Shown here in pieces: positions 1 to 8,116 of a DNA stretch of 25,746 bases (its first letter is position 1; each line of letters starts with the position of its first letter). The translations under genes were made by a program, and so were the position numbers. The notes beneath the pieces are model-generated. The model worked only from the letters and a program-made list of their open reading frames with translations, was not told the origin of the DNA and ran no database searches. The stretch lies in contig CANRLA010000011.1 of the NCBI GenBank assembly GCA_947631315.1, forward strand, positions 1 to 25,746, read 5' to 3'. The stretch comes from an uncultured Clostridia bacterium. GTDB lineage: Bacteria > Bacillota > Clostridia > TANB77 > CAG-508.

Positions 1-1131
1 AGTACATGGGACATAATAGTAGAAAAAAGTACTAATAAAACATATGGAACAGGATGGTATTATATAGAGAAAGGGCAGGAAATAGAAGGATTAGGAACAG
101 CTAAAAATGCTTTTGTAATAAATTATGAAACGGGAGAAATAATAGGATTAGAAGAAGATAGTTATAATAATTTTAATTATAAATCAACAATAGCAGTGAC
201 GGATGGAATACTATTTAATTTAGATTCAGCAAATGTAGGCTTGGATAAGGAATCTTGGGGAGATAATGCGACACTTTATTATTATAATGCTGACACATAC
301 AACACGGAAGAGTTAAGAGAGGCAGGATTTAAAGAACAAAAAGGAAAAACAGTGGATAGTGCAGATCCTGGATATGATAGACAAAATTCTGAGAAAATAG
401 AAGACTATTTAGATAATGATACAGGAGCATTTAAATTTAATGGAAATAATTATATAGAGTTAAAGAAAGAAGATGGATTCGATTTTAAAGATGGTTTCAC
501 CTATGAATATTATGGAAACATTGATAATTACAGATTTACTTTTAAAAGTGAGAATAAGGGTGAAGAAGACTACGCTTATTGTGGATTGTTTTGCTTGTGG
601 GATGGCAGGTTGGACTACACCCCAGATATACGTGTTGGTATTCACTATTTTGATGATAGAATATTTTATAATTTGTTTCACCCATCATGGTTGAAGGATG
701 AGGTTGGTGAAGAGATAAGAGAGCCTGAAAAATATGGTTCATGGAGTGATAACGAGAATTGGCCATGGAATCAATCATGTTTAATTGATTCAGGTAAAAT
801 GAAAGGGGATGTATTTTTAACCGTGACGTTTTCTCCAGGTGATGATATTTCGGGAACACCAACACAGACTGTGTATTTGAATGGAGAAGAATTGAAAAGT
901 GGTTCTTTAGGGAGGGAATATTATGATCAATTTGTTCAGACGGCGAAAAAACTTAAATATTTTAATATAGGGAGATCTCCTATGAATAGTACAGGTCAGT
1001 GGTCATATGAAATTGGAAAATGTTATTCTTTAAGATTATATAATAAAGCATTAGAAAAAAATGCTGTAAAAGAAAATTATGATGTAACAACAGACTTTCA
1101 TAAATATATAATAGATAGTAAAAATGAATAA
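1..1131 (+). CDS. Pilin-like/LamG-type surface protein, 5' end outside window
   Basis: The reading frame is open from base 1, so the protein begins upstream; the first internal ATG-like starts have no good ribosome binding site. The first ~60 residues (GTGWYYIEKGQEIEG, then FVINYETGEIIGLEE) resemble the region after the N-terminal helix in clostridial prepilin-type proteins. From about residue 66 (VTDGILFNLDSANVG) the sequence looks like a LamG/concanavalin-A-like beta-sandwich. It ends with the typical CYSLRLYNKALEKNAVKENY tail, which closely resembles the last strand of LamG_3-type domains. It contains many Asp, Asn, Tyr and Trp residues and no internal membrane segment, as expected for an exported, probably ligand-binding protein. 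The signal or prepilin peptide cannot be seen. The family assignment rests on sequence style, not on catalytic residues; an adhesin or minor pilin is my inference. It stops at TAA before a terminator-like hairpin. Confidence 0.6.
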   Translation, partial: STWDIIVEKSTNKTYGTGWYYIEKGQEIEGLGTAKNAFVINYETGEIIGLEEDSYNNFNYKSTIAVTDGILFNLDSANVGLDKESWGDNATLYYYNADTYNTEELREAGFKEQKGKTVDSADPGYDRQNSEKIEDYLDNDTGAFKFNGNNYIELKKEDGFDFKDGFTYEYYGNIDNYRFTFKSENKGEEDYAYCGLFCLWDGRLDYTPDIRVGIHYFDDRIFYNLFHPSWLKDEVGEEIREPEKYGSWSDNENWPWNQSCLIDSGKMKGDVFLTVTFSPGDDISGTPTQTVYLNGEELKSGSLGREYYDQFVQTAKKLKYFNIGRSPMNSTGQWSYEIGKCYSLRLYNKALEKNAVKENYDVTTDFHKYIIDSKNE

Positions 1132-1186
1132 TAACTTTCAAGAATTATGCTTAAATATTAGTTTTATAAAAAAAACTTAGTTTAAA

Positions 1187-1224
1187 ATGAGTAGAGTGTA
1201 GATATCATTATTCCCTCTACTCAT
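1187..1224 (-). terminator. Terminator hairpin between convergent genes
   Basis: ATGAGTAGAG (1187-1196) pairs perfectly with CTCTACTCAT (1215-1224), a 10-bp stem with an 18-nt loop. Read on the minus strand it lies just after the ytxC-like stop and is followed by a T-rich tract (the run of A at 1168-1175 on the plus strand). It probably terminates the minus-strand gene and may also serve the plus-strand gene ending at 1131. Confidence 0.65.
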
Positions 1225-1231
1225 ATTAAGC

Positions 1232-2071
1232 TTATTTCAAATTTAAAATCTTATAAGCACTACAAAGCTCGCAACCTTGGCAATAATTTATTTTATCTCC
1301 AAAGATTAGCTCAATAGTTTTTATAAAATTATCTTTAGGACTTACTAAATGCAAATTTATTTTGCATGGAATAAGTCCAACTAAAGTATTTAATACATAA
1401 TCATTATTACTAAAACTTATATCTGAGAGATATTTTGAATCAAAAAAATCTAAATCAATAAGGTTTCCATCTTCAGATAAAAGAATTGCCTCATTATTAA
1501 CATATATCAAATTTACTTGTTTACTATCAGGTACTTTTGATTCAACATAACCCTTCAATAAGTTAACAAATTCAATATATTCTTTATCTAATATAAATTG
1601 GTTAACTGCTTCTTGCAATAAAGCTCTTAAATATTCAATATATTCCTTTAATCTAAAATTAATAAAACCTTCCAAAATAATAGATTTATTACATTTTAAA
1701 AAGCTTTTTAAAGGACTATATATTAATGTAAATCTTTGTTCCTTTTCAAATTCTGATATTTTATTTATTAAAATTCTATATTCATCAAATATTATTTTTT
1801 TATCATTTTTTTCAAAATAAAAATAATCAAAACTTATTAGTTTTTGTACTAGAGTTTCTTCATAAAACTTAATAATAGCTTTTGATATTATTTTTGTTAT
1901 AAAATCAAAAAAAGCCTCTGCATCTTCACTAGTATAATGAATAATTAAATTATCATACAATTTAAATGAATGTTTTGAATATTTTATATTATCAAGATTT
2001 GATTTATCAATTTCATTAATTAAATAATCCTGCAAAAGTAAGTTATTTTCTTTTAAGCATATTGAGATCAT
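1232..2071 (-). CDS. ytxC: YtxC-like sporulation protein
   Basis: A 279-residue protein with no signal peptide or clear membrane segment. Its length matches the Bacillus YtxC family (about 280 aa), a poorly understood family found in spore formers. The middle part (EFEKEQRFTLIYSPLK, then NKSIILEGFINFRLKEYIEY, then EAVNQFILDKEYIEFVNLLKGYV) is the segment by which I recognise the family: a 'G-F-INFRLK-Y' stretch followed by 'V-EFI-EKEY-EFI-LL'. The C-terminus carries a Cys cluster, CQGCELC, a possible metal site. The start is supported by GGAGG six bases upstream of the ATG. It is divergent from ftsK and shares the 2072-2258 intergenic region with it. A role in sporulation is inferred from the family only. 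Confidence 0.75.
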   Translation of the reverse strand: MISICLKENNLLLQDYLINEIDKSNLDNIKYSKHSFKLYDNLIIHYTSEDAEAFFDFITKIISKAIIKFYEETLVQKLISFDYFYFEKNDKKIIFDEYRILINKISEFEKEQRFTLIYSPLKSFLKCNKSIILEGFINFRLKEYIEYLRALLQEAVNQFILDKEYIEFVNLLKGYVESKVPDSKQVNLIYVNNEAILLSEDGNLIDLDFFDSKYLSDISFSNNDYVLNTLVGLIPCKINLHLVSPKDNFIKTIELIFGDKINYCQGCELCSAYKILNLK

Positions 2072-2139
2072 AAATCCTCCATATCGTCATTAGTATTTAC
2101 TTGTTATAGATATATTATTCATTAAAAAAATTTCTGCTA

Positions 2140-2168
2140 TTGATTTTGTAAATTAAATACGTTATAAT
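2140..2168 (+). promoter_or_regulatory. Sigma-A-type promoter for ftsK
   Basis: TTGATT (2140-2145), a 17-nt spacer and a perfect TATAAT (2163-2168), about 85 nt upstream of the ftsK start in the divergent ytxC/ftsK region. Confidence 0.7.
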
Positions 2169-2258
2169 TTATTCGTAAAAAAATGTTTAAAAGTAAAGAA
2201 AATTTAATAAAAATAGATAATTAACATAAAGAAAAATATAACATTGGAGGAAGTTTAA

Positions 2259-4719
2259 ATGCCTAGAACCAAGGGAGCTAAATCACAAAAAGAGCAGAAA
2301 AGGAAAGAAAAAGAATTGCAAAGAAAATTAAACGTTACAGTTATGGTAATAATAGTTGTAAGTATATTGCTTGCAATTTTGATATATACAAAATCAGGAT
2401 ATTTAGGAAAAACATTAAGTCCAGCTCTTGGAGGAGTTTTTGGATACATTAAATACTTAATTCCAGTGGGGCTTTTATGCATGGCTCTTTATATAGCACA
2501 CGAAAAAGACACAAAATATTATTCAAAAAAATTAGTAATGTTTTTAATAATATTAGTTTTAATAGATGTGGTACTTACTTGTTATCAAGTATCAAGTGGA
2601 AATATTGATGTAAGTGGTTCTTTAGAAAGTGCATTGTCTAGAGCTTATGATTTAGGAACAAGAGATATAGGCGGAGGAGTAATTGGTACACTATTAGCTT
2701 ATCCACTTATTAAATTTATAGGAACACCAGCAGCTATAATTGCATCTATAGGAGTTTCATTAATTTTAATAGTATTTATATTTAGTTTGCATCCTGCAGA
2801 TACAATTTCAAAATGCATGGACAAGATGCTTAATAAGAGAAATAAGGAAAACGAGGATATAGATAAAGATAAAAATGTAATAGTTGAAGATAATAAAAAA
2901 ATATCATGGCTAGGAAGGAAAAATAAAGAAAAAGAGAGCGAAAATGAACCTTTAGAAGAACAAATTACAATTAATTTAAAAGAACCAAAAAAGTACGACC
3001 ATTCACAAGATGCTTTAGATGTGCCTAATTTTAAATCAGGCAAGAAAACTGTAGAAAATGTTAAAAGTCAAGATTTAAGTCAAAAGGGAAATCAAACTCA
3101 AAGAGAAAGTGGACAAGAACTATTTGCTAAACAAGAAATAGAAAAAGAAGAAAAAACAAAAGAAGTTTTACAACTTGAACATACTTTAAGATTAGAAGAT
3201 GAAAAGTATGAATTTCCTCCATTAGAATTATTGGCAAATGGGAATGGTAATGATGAATCCGGAAGTCGAAAACAACTTTTAGCAACTGCTGAAAAGTTAA
3301 GAAGAACTTTATATAGCTTTGGGGTTTCAGCCAAAGTTGAAAATGTTTCAGTAGGACCAGCAATTACAAGATATGAACTTGCTCCAGCTGAGGGAGTTAG
3401 AGTTAGCAAAATAGCAAATTTATCAGATGATATTGCTTTAAGTCTAGAAGCAGAAACAATCAGAATAGAAGCACCAATTCCTGGAAAACATACAGTAGGA
3501 ATTGAAGTACCTAATAAATCAAAAGAAGTTGTTGCATTAAGAGATATAATTGAATGTGATAAATTTTCTAATTCAAAATCAAAAGTAGCTTTTGCATTAG
3601 GTAAAGATGTTGGAGGAGAGGCAGTAGTTACTGATATTGCTAAAATGCCTCACTTACTAATTGCAGGTAGTACTGGTTCAGGTAAATCTGTTTGTATAAA
3701 TACATTAATTACTAGCATCATTTATAAAGCCAAACCAAGTGAAGTAAAATTACTTATGGTTGATCCAAAAGTTGTTGAGCTTTCTGTATATAATGGAATA
3801 CCACACTTACTTATTCCAGTTGTAACCGACCCTAAAAAAGCTGCAGGAGCTTTAGCTTGGGCAGTACAAGAAATGGTAAATAGATATAGCTTATTTGCTC
3901 GGAAAAAATGTTAGAAATGTACAAGGATATAACGAAATAGCTGAAAAGGAAGGCGAACCAAAGCTTCCGCAAATAGTAATAATTATAGATGAGCTTGCTG
4001 ACCTTATGATGGTAGCAGCTAAAGAAGTAGAAGATGCAATTTGTAGATTGGCACAAATGGCGAGAGCTGCTGGAATGCACCTAGTAATAGCAACACAAAG
4101 ACCTTCTGTAGATGTTATAACAGGTATAATTAAAGCAAATATACCATCAAGAATAGCCTTTGCAGTTTCATCACAAGTTGATTCAAGAACAATACTAGAT
4201 AGTGCTGGAGCTGAAAAACTTTTAGGAAAAGGCGATATGCTATTTTATCCAACAGGAGCTACAAAGCCAACAAGAATTCAAGGAGCATTTATTTCAGACA
4301 AAGAAGTTGAAAACATAGTTAAATTCATACAAAAGGACGGCGAAAGTCAGTATGATGAAAGAATTATTGAATCAATAGAAAGAGCCGATGAGCCGGAAAA
4401 AGTAGCTAATAAAGAGGATAATGATGATGGAGTAGATGAATTATTAGATGAAGCAATTGAAACGTGTGTAGAAACAGGTCAAGCATCAACATCATTTATT
4501 CAAAGAAGATTTAAAGTAGGATATGCAAGAGCAGGAAGAATAATAGATCAAATGGAAGAAAGAGGAATAATTTCAGGCTATCAAGGAAGTAAACCAAGAG
4601 AAGTGCTAATGTCTAAAGAAAGATGGCAAGAATTAAAAATGGGAAGTACAAATACAGTATCTCAAGAAGAAGGTATATCTGAGCATGAAAGTGTAGAAAA
4701 TAATGTAGAAGGGGAGTAG
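2259..4719 (+). CDS. ftsK: DNA translocase FtsK/SpoIIIE, needs +1 frameshift at CGG (3900)
   Basis: Hexameric ATPase that pumps chromosomal DNA through the closing division or sporulation septum. Start ATG 2259 follows GGAGG (2246-2250). Order of domains: basic N-terminus, about four membrane segments (residues ~28-175), charged linker, alpha domain (from ~345, SVGPAITRYELAPAEGVRVS), Walker A GSTGSGKS near residue 470, Walker B IVIIIDELADLMM near 575, and a C-terminal winged-helix gamma domain (ELLDEAIETCVETGQAS...) that reads oriented DNA sites. The zero frame stops at TAG 3912 after LFA-R-K-K-C. The rest of the motor lies in the +1 frame. Skipping C3900 gives LFA-G-K-N-V-R-N-V-Q-G-Y-N, which fits the family (LFA-x-x-x-VRN-x-x-GYN) without gap, for a total of ~819 aa, normal for SpoIIIE/FtsK. 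The unshifted 551-aa product would lack Walker B and gamma. The sequence on both sides is well conserved, which argues against an old pseudogene. Confidence 0.9.
3897..3914 (+). promoter_or_regulatory. Candidate +1 recoding site in ftsK: GCU CGG A
   Basis: In-frame CGG at 3900-3902 followed three codons later by TAG (3912-3914). Reading GCU, skipping C, then GGA AAA AAU GUU restores the family pattern. A6 follows directly, so losing one A (giving LFA-R-K-N-V) would also restore the frame. The A-run therefore makes this site alone ambiguous; it gains weight because radA and disA shift at the same codon. Confidence 0.7.
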
Positions 4720-4725
4720 TTAAAT

Positions 4726-6180
4726 TTGAGAAGCAAGATTTTAGTAAAAGATTATAAAGAAGAATTAGCTAATATTGCAGAACAAAAAAAGTTTTCTGTA
4801 AACACAGGAAACTTACTACTTAGTATGTTTTACAAGACAGAAGATAGCTTTGATAATTATGAAAAGGTAAAGAGAGAAGTTCCGACTAGAGATGAATTTT
4901 TAGGAGAAATTGTTGAAAATGTTAAGAAATACTGCAATGATATAAAAATTGCAGAACCTAATACGGATTTAGCAAAAACATTGACAAAAAACAAATGCAA
5001 TATAATACCTGATAACAACAAAATGACTAGAACTATAATAACATTTCCAAATGAAAAAAATCTATTGTACGGTATTTCTAAAGCAAGTATTCCAAATATA
5101 GATGAAACACTTTCTACAACAGAAAAAGCAATTTTAACAGCAATTTCAATTGGTAAATGTATTTCAATATCAGAAGTAATTAGAGACTTTAATGGTTGGT
5201 CTTGGTCAATACTTCCTAAAGAAATTGAAAGTACAGAATGTAATATTATTTATGAACTTTTGGTGTATTTATACGGATATAAATTTATAAATAATATTGA
5301 TAGTAGTAGCTTAAAGACATTAAAAAATAATATGCCAAAAGAACTTTGGAATGAACTTGAAAAAGTTGCAACACAATTTTATTTATCTTATGACAAAGCA
5401 GAAAATGAAAGAGTATTAAAAATGCTTTCAGAATATAAAACAAAATTAAATAAGATGAAAAATCAGAAGGAATTTGTAGAAGAAATAACAGAAGAAAAAA
5501 AGGAAAATCTTATAGAGATTAGAAAAATAGATAGTATTTTAAGTAATGCAGGGGAGCTAAAAAAACAATACTTAGCATATAATAGTAAACTGCCAAATGA
5601 GGAAAAGATATTTAGCGTAAGTAATTATGCTGAACTTCTTGAAAAAAGAAGAAAAGAAATCATGGAACAAATGAATGTCTATAATAGGATGCAAAACCCT
5701 AATGAGTTCTTAAAATACAGAGATGAAATAAGATTAAAGGTTAAATTCTATGAAACAAAAACTGATATAACAAAATTTCAAAATGAATTCCTAAAATGTT
5801 TTGAAAAAAAGATAGAAGCAACAAATGATAAAAAAGGAATAACTGATTTGGTATATGAATTAAGATACTTAAAATTTATACCAAATTGTCAAATGAAGTT
5901 AACAAATCTGCAAAGAAAAATAATTCCAAAAGCAATAAATGCAAGAGTTTTAAATCCTATATCTAATAATGATGATTTAGATTATAGAATTTTGAAAGGA
6001 ATATTCGAAACACAAGTTGTATCTTTAGAAGAATTATATATAAAATTAGGTGCATCAAATAATGGATTAAGTGTAATAATATATGATGGAGACAATATTG
6101 AACAAAAATATGAAGTGCAACTTCCGGAGGGAAGTAGTGTTCAAATACGAAAAGCAAAAAAATCGAAAATTTTTGAGTAA
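4726..6180 (+). CDS. Uncharacterised 484-aa protein in the ftsK operon
   Basis: I do not recognise this family. It starts at TTG 4726, six bases after the ftsK stop, with AAGGGGAG (4709-4716) as the likely ribosome binding site, so it is almost certainly cotranscribed and translationally coupled with ftsK. It has no signal peptide and no membrane helix. Residues ~225-350 are strongly charged and helical (EYKTKLNKMKNQKEFVEEIT..., then ELLEKRRKEIMEQMNVYNRM), probably a coiled coil. The C-terminal ~80 residues look globular and end in a basic tail (VQIRKAKKSKIFE). The base composition matches its neighbours. The position suggests a lineage-specific partner of the translocase or a general cytoplasmic protein; neither is shown by sequence. 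Confidence 0.75.
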   Translation: MRSKILVKDYKEELANIAEQKKFSVNTGNLLLSMFYKTEDSFDNYEKVKREVPTRDEFLGEIVENVKKYCNDIKIAEPNTDLAKTLTKNKCNIIPDNNKMTRTIITFPNEKNLLYGISKASIPNIDETLSTTEKAILTAISIGKCISISEVIRDFNGWSWSILPKEIESTECNIIYELLVYLYGYKFINNIDSSSLKTLKNNMPKELWNELEKVATQFYLSYDKAENERVLKMLSEYKTKLNKMKNQKEFVEEITEEKKENLIEIRKIDSILSNAGELKKQYLAYNSKLPNEEKIFSVSNYAELLEKRRKEIMEQMNVYNRMQNPNEFLKYRDEIRLKVKFYETKTDITKFQNEFLKCFEKKIEATNDKKGITDLVYELRYLKFIPNCQMKLTNLQRKIIPKAINARVLNPISNNDDLDYRILKGIFETQVVSLEELYIKLGASNNGLSVIIYDGDNIEQKYEVQLPEGSSVQIRKAKKSKIFE

Positions 6181-6208
6181 ACATTGAATTTCAATTAAGA
6201 AATATAGT

Positions 6209-6396
6209 AATTAAAATATTATTAATTCGGAAGTGGTGCGTAGCTAAGATGTTATCGAAATCTTTGATTTCGTTATAACAGCTATATGTGAAACGACCAA
6301 CCGAAGCGTTAGCGAGGGCGAATGAAGCAATTTTCTTATATTTTTTCAATCAGAAAATTGCGACAACAAACCACGGAGAATAATAATATTTTAATT
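6209..6396 (+). repeat. Structured intergenic element, copy 1
   Basis: Closed by a perfect 15-bp inverted repeat (6209-6223 with 6382-6396). Inside lie GTGG (6233-6236) facing CCAC (6371-6374), a hairpin TAGCT...AGCTA (6241-6284) capped by CGAAAT/ATTTCG, the box GCGAATGAAGC (6318-6328), a 10-bp hairpin GCAATTTTCT / AGAAAATTGC (6327-6361), and the box GCGACAACAAAC (6360-6371). The boxes GTGCGTAGC, GCGAATGRAGC and GCGACAACAAAC recur in the same order in the inverted copy at 18075-18195. It could be a non-coding RNA or a small dispersed repeat; I know no name for it. It fills the gap between the 484-aa gene and the metallohydrolase gene. Confidence 0.6.
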
Positions 6397-6412
6397 AAAA
6401 TAAATTAAATGA

Positions 6413-6451
6413 AAGGAGAAATGTTAGCAATTTGCTAACATAAATAAACAA
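6413..6451 (+). promoter_or_regulatory. Distant Shine-Dalgarno with mini-ORF and hairpin leader
   Basis: AAAGGAG (6412-6418) is directly followed by ATG 6421, which opens a five-codon ORF (M-L-A-I-C, stop 6436-6438). The gene itself starts at 6452. The mini-ORF overlaps a perfect 10-bp inverted repeat, ATGTTAGCAA (6421-6430) with TTGCTAACAT (6432-6441). Folding would bring the Shine-Dalgarno close to ATG 6452. The same layout occurs before fabD (24525-24561). Confidence 0.6.
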
Positions 6452-8116
6452 ATGAAAATAACTTTTCTAGGAGCTACAAAAGCTGTTACAGGTTCAAATT
6501 TTCTTGTTGAAGGTGCAGGAAAAAGATTTTTAGTTGACTGCGGACTTCACCAAGGAAGAATGCAAGAAGAAATTTTAAATGATAAACCGTTTGCTTATGA
6601 TGTAAATTCAATTGATTTCATGCTTCTTACACATGCACATATTGACCACTCAGGAAGGATACCTAAACTTTATAAAGATGGATACAGAAATCCAGTATAT
6701 GCTACAAAGGCTACAGTTGACCTTTGTGAAATAATGTTACCTGATAGTGGACATATACAAGAAACAGAAAATGAAATAAAAAATAAAAAGCGTAAAAGAG
6801 CAGGACAAAAAGTTTTGTTAGAGCCATTATATACTGCAAAAGATGCAATCGACTGTTTGGAAATATTTAAAAGAGTAAATTATGATGAAATAGTAGATGT
6901 AGCACCAAATATACAAGTCAGATTTAATGATGCTGGACACATGCTTGGATCAAGCATTATAGAGATATGGATTACCGAAAATGGAAAACAGGAAAAAATA
7001 GTATTTTCAGGAGATTTAGGAAATAATGATATACCTTTATTAGCTAGTCCAACAATGATAGACAGTGCAGATTATCTAATAATGGAATCAACTTATGGAA
7101 GTAGATTACATTTAAGAAATGATGACAAAGCAGAATTATTTTTAAATGTTGTATCTGAAACTATAGATAATGGAGGAACTGTTGTAATTCCTTCATTTGC
7201 AGTAGGTAGAACACAAGAAATTTTATATGAATTAAACAAGATAAAGGACCAACATAAAGATGATGAAGCATTTCAAAAGAAATATCAAACTTTAATGAAC
7301 ATACCAGTTTATGTAGATAGTCCTCTTGCAGTATCAGCAACAGAAGTTTTTAGAAAAAATATGGATCTTTTTGATGATGAAATAAAAGAATTTATATCAA
7401 GAGGTGATAATCCACTAGAATTTCCAGGTTTACATTTCACAAAATCAGTAGATGAATCTAAAGCTTTAAATGAATCTAACGAACCATGTATTATAATATC
7501 TGCAAGTGGAATGTGTGATGTAGGAAGAATTAAACATCATTTAAAACATAATATTTGGAATCCACTCAGTACAATTTTATTTGTAGGATATCAAGCTCCA
7601 GGAACGCTAGGAAGAAGAATAGTTGATGGAGAGAAAAAAGTAAAGGTTTTAGGAGAAGAATTTGCAGTTAAGGCAAGAATTGAATATATAGAAGGATTTT
7701 CAGGACATGCTGATCAAACAGGACTTTTATCATTTGTTTGTTCATTTAGAGAAAGAATTCCAAAACATATTTTCTTAGTCCATGGTGAAGAAGATTCACA
7801 AGAAGTATTAAAACAGAAAATCATAGAAGAAACTGGAATTGGAGTTAGTATTCCTGATTATGGTGAAGAATATGTATTAGATGATAAATTGGAAATGACT
7901 CAAAAATATACAAATCCTGCTAAGAGAGAAATAGATAGAATAGAATTAATAAACAAGATGCAATTGCTAGAAAACGAATTAGAAGATATGAAACAAGCAT
8001 TAAAAGAAAATATAAGAATGCAATCAAGCTCAGATGATGATTTAGCAAAATTAAATAACAGAGTAGTAGATTTAAGAAAACAAATAATAGATATTATGAA
8101 TAGAGAGGAAAACTAA
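6452..8116 (+). CDS. MBL-fold/beta-CASP RNA metallohydrolase
   Basis: A 554-aa enzyme of the CPSF73/TTHA0252-like group of bacterial RNA nucleases. Zinc-site motifs are LTHAHIDHSG (residues ~60-69), AGHMLGSS (His ~165) and FSGDLG (Asp ~189). The beta-CASP insert begins near MESTYGSR and carries VIPSFAVGRTQE and IIISASGMC. The RMMBL-type end has EGFSGHADQTGL and LVHGEEDSQE. About 60 C-terminal residues after the catalytic core form a charged coiled coil (INKMQLLENELEDMKQALKE), an addition beyond the usual ~450-470 aa core. The start at 6452 is chosen because it opens MKITFLGATKAVTGS, the conserved first strand. It overlaps the next gene by one base (TAATG), so the two are coupled. The substrate (RNA) is inferred from the family. 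Confidence 0.87.
   Translation: MKITFLGATKAVTGSNFLVEGAGKRFLVDCGLHQGRMQEEILNDKPFAYDVNSIDFMLLTHAHIDHSGRIPKLYKDGYRNPVYATKATVDLCEIMLPDSGHIQETENEIKNKKRKRAGQKVLLEPLYTAKDAIDCLEIFKRVNYDEIVDVAPNIQVRFNDAGHMLGSSIIEIWITENGKQEKIVFSGDLGNNDIPLLASPTMIDSADYLIMESTYGSRLHLRNDDKAELFLNVVSETIDNGGTVVIPSFAVGRTQEILYELNKIKDQHKDDEAFQKKYQTLMNIPVYVDSPLAVSATEVFRKNMDLFDDEIKEFISRGDNPLEFPGLHFTKSVDESKALNESNEPCIIISASGMCDVGRIKHHLKHNIWNPLSTILFVGYQAPGTLGRRIVDGEKKVKVLGEEFAVKARIEYIEGFSGHADQTGLLSFVCSFRERIPKHIFLVHGEEDSQEVLKQKIIEETGIGVSIPDYGEEYVLDDKLEMTQKYTNPAKREIDRIELINKMQLLENELEDMKQALKENIRMQSSSDDDLAKLNNRVVDLRKQIIDIMNREEN

Noticed and set aside
542..865. Antisense open frame of 107 codons
   Set aside because: It lies entirely opposite the LamG-type gene, has no ribosome binding site and a sequence typical of a shadow frame; the same applies to the other antisense frames, for example 2699-3043, 18987-19280 and 24536-24898.
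2259..4719. ftsK as a pseudogene
   Set aside because: Both halves are fully conserved with all motifs, there is only one disruption, and the same codon is involved in radA and disA.
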